Made by a program: the position numbers and the translations under genes. A DNA stretch of 53,193 nucleotides from JBOGTC01 sp050692055 (GTDB lineage Bacteria > Chloroflexota > Limnocylindria > QHBO01): NCBI GenBank assembly GCA_050692055.1, contig JBOGTC010000016.1, forward strand, positions 1 to 53,193. Direction: 5' to 3'. This document shows, one piece after another, positions 51,938 to 53,193 of this stretch (within the stretch, counting starts at the first letter, position 1; the number at the start of each line of letters is the position of its first letter). The notes under the pieces are model-generated. The model made no database searches, was not told where the DNA came from, and was given only the letters and a program-made list of their open reading frames with translations.

Positions 51938-52615
51938 ATGAGTGACATGAAGCTCACGGCGGCGCCGAAGCACGGTCGCGCACGGGTTGCCTTCTGGGCG
52001 CTCGCCGGAGTCGCGCTGCTGGTCAGCCACGACCTGGTCTGGCTCGCGCAGATCGGTCCGGGGGAGGAGCTCATCCGGACGCTTCGCCATGCCGGTCACG
52101 GGTACTGGGGGCTCGCCAGCATGGCACTGGCCCTCATCGGTCTTGGAGTCGCCATCGGTGTCGTGCTCCGCGTTCGATCACTGCGGCGCAGGGCCGACGA
52201 GCTGCAAGCGCGGGCGGCCTCGATCAGGCCGCGGCCCTATCTCGCGCGGGCGCTGGCCGCCTGGGTCCGGCTGCTCGGCGTCGTCGCCATCGGCTTCGTC
52301 ATCCAAGAGAATGTCGAGCACTTCTTCAGCCACAGCCACGTGCCCGGGCTTGGCGCGCTGCTGGGTCCCGAGTACCCGCTCGCGCTGCCGGTCATCGCCG
52401 GGATCACCGCCTTCGCCGCGCTGCTGGCGGCGGCTGTCGGCAGCGTGGAGCGCGAGCTGCTCGCCACGATTACGGCGGCCATCAGGCGACGGATTCTTCG
52501 TCCGCCCCGGCGCGCCCTTCGTCCGCCCCGGCGCGCGGAGCGCCGCCCGATCTCACCCCTCGCAGCCGCCTGGGCCGGCCGCGCCCCTCCTCGACTGCTG
52601 ATCAGGCACAGCTGA
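51938..52615 (+). CDS. Membrane protein of unknown function
   Basis: A 225-residue protein (222 from the ATG at 51947) with about four helices: VAFWALAGVALLVSHDLVWL, WGLASMALALIGLGVAIGVVL, LLGVVAIGFVIQENVEHFF and ALPVIAGITAFAALLAAAVGS. HisSerHis (HFFSHSHVPG) follows the third helix. The C-terminal tail is very basic and includes a duplicated RPPRRA unit. It precedes a secreted protein gene by about 50 bp. Membrane proteins of this shape often accompany copper-handling or YtkA-like secreted proteins, but this is weak. Confidence 0.6.
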   Translation: MSDMKLTAAPKHGRARVAFWALAGVALLVSHDLVWLAQIGPGEELIRTLRHAGHGYWGLASMALALIGLGVAIGVVLRVRSLRRRADELQARAASIRPRPYLARALAAWVRLLGVVAIGFVIQENVEHFFSHSHVPGLGALLGPEYPLALPVIAGITAFAALLAAAVGSVERELLATITAAIRRRILRPPRRALRPPRRAERRPISPLAAAWAGRAPPRLLIRHS

Positions 52616-52668
52616 GCTTCAGTCCCGGGCGCCCGTCGCGCCCGACCAGCGAGGAGAGTGGAATCACC

Positions 52669-53193
52669 ATGATCATGCGTATGGGACGCGTTGCCATCCT
52701 CGGCGCCGTGCTGACGGTGGCCGTCGGCACGGGCGTCGCGCTGGCCCACGAGACACGTGAGGTCGGCGAGTTCACCGTCGTTGTCGGATTCATCGACGAG
52801 CCGGTCTACAGCGGCCAGAAGAGCGGCCTGGAGCTCCGGGTCTCGCGCGGCGAGGAGCCGGTGGAGGGCGTCGAGGAGACGCTCCAGGCCGAGGTCCTGT
52901 TCGATGGAGAGCAGCGCGATCTGCCGCTCTCGCCGAGCTTCGGCGAGCCCGGTGCGTACCGCTCGGTCTTCTTTCCGACCGCTGCCGGCCCGTACACGTT
53001 CCACATCTTCGGCGAGATCGAGGGCCAGCCGTTCGACGAGTCGTTCACGTCAGGCCCCGACACCTTCAGCGAGGTCCAGGACGTGACCGGCGGACAGTTT
53101 CCGGTCGTGTTCCCGGCCACCGGCGACCTCGCGCGCGACGCGGAGACCGGAGCCGCGGCCGCCGGCACGGCCACGATCGCGCTCGTGCTGGGC
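52669..53193 (+). CDS. Secreted beta-rich protein, YtkA/CopC-like (3' cut by window edge)
   Basis: The frame stays open to the last base, so the gene continues outside. The ATG at 52669 has GAGGAG about 13 bases upstream. It has a signal peptide (VAILGAVLTVAVGTGVALA) followed at once by HETREVGEFTVVVGFIDEPVYSG. An immunoglobulin-like domain comes next (GLELRVSRGEEPVEGVEETL; GAYRSVFFPTAAGPYTFHIFGE). A likely C-terminal anchor begins at AAAAGTATIALVLG. The His right after the cleavage site and the Ig-like fold recall CopC/YtkA copper or extracytoplasmic proteins. Identity is tentative. Confidence 0.6.
   Translation, partial: MIMRMGRVAILGAVLTVAVGTGVALAHETREVGEFTVVVGFIDEPVYSGQKSGLELRVSRGEEPVEGVEETLQAEVLFDGEQRDLPLSPSFGEPGAYRSVFFPTAAGPYTFHIFGEIEGQPFDESFTSGPDTFSEVQDVTGGQFPVVFPATGDLARDAETGAAAAGTATIALVLG

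Overview
The window is about 53 kb of GC-rich bacterial chromosome (roughly two thirds G+C by eye). It is densely packed and carries no rRNA, tRNA, CRISPR array, phage block or recognisable transposase. Several features suggest a Chloroflexota-like or actinobacterium-like organism: LAAC lipoprotein signals followed by acidic Gly/Asp linkers, an LLM-class (F420/FMN) oxidoreductase, a MarP-type membrane protease, a cyclase fused to a STAND ATPase, and a response regulator fused to a thioredoxin reductase. This placement is inference; no marker gene is present.

Left part (1-27 kb): a scattered set of genes for reductive pyrimidine (or hydantoin) catabolism. It holds a CoA-acylating (methyl)malonate-semialdehyde dehydrogenase (820-2313), dihydropyrimidinase (3293-4681), an LLM oxidoreductase with a VOC partner (11551-13034), beta-ureidopropionase (13260-14108), a class III aminotransferase (21886-23220) and an ABC importer of the NMT1/THI5 type with two permeases (23204-27128). 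Together these can take dihydrouracil to N-carbamoyl-beta-alanine, beta-alanine, malonate semialdehyde and acetyl-CoA. The enzyme that reduces uracil (PreT/PreA type) is not in the window. Interspersed are two PIN-domain toxin-antitoxin pairs (4862-5544 and 9501-10111), an M15-like peptidase and an FG-GAP-like protein, a MarP-like protease, a PLP decarboxylase, and a TAXI-type TRAP transporter with its DUF1850 partner (18248-21764).

Middle part (27-39 kb): two monovalent cation:proton antiporters diverging from a perfect 11-bp dyad, a HAD hydrolase, the three-gene pyridine nucleotide transhydrogenase (pntAA-pntAB-pntB), a macrodomain protein, a SolA-like oxidase and an ABC-2 exporter.

Right part (39-53 kb): an 883-residue cyclase/STAND/TPR regulator, an EamA transporter, a two-gene signalling operon (cyclic-nucleotide-binding histidine kinase plus REC-thioredoxin reductase fusion), imidazolonepropionase, an unusual flavoprotein disulfide reductase, a TauE/SafE permease, a cysteine-desulfurase-like enzyme, and a membrane protein followed by a secreted protein cut by the window end.

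Two structures that gene calling does not explain stand out. (1) A non-palindromic 10-mer, GCATCGGTCC, and its core CATCGGT recur far above expectation on both strands. Inside genes it is read mostly in one frame, and its reverse complement overlaps the ATG of at least eight genes. (2) At least nine short intergenic elements (about 110-170 bp) are bounded by long imperfect inverted repeats. They fall into four families and lie between convergent, divergent and tandem genes alike.
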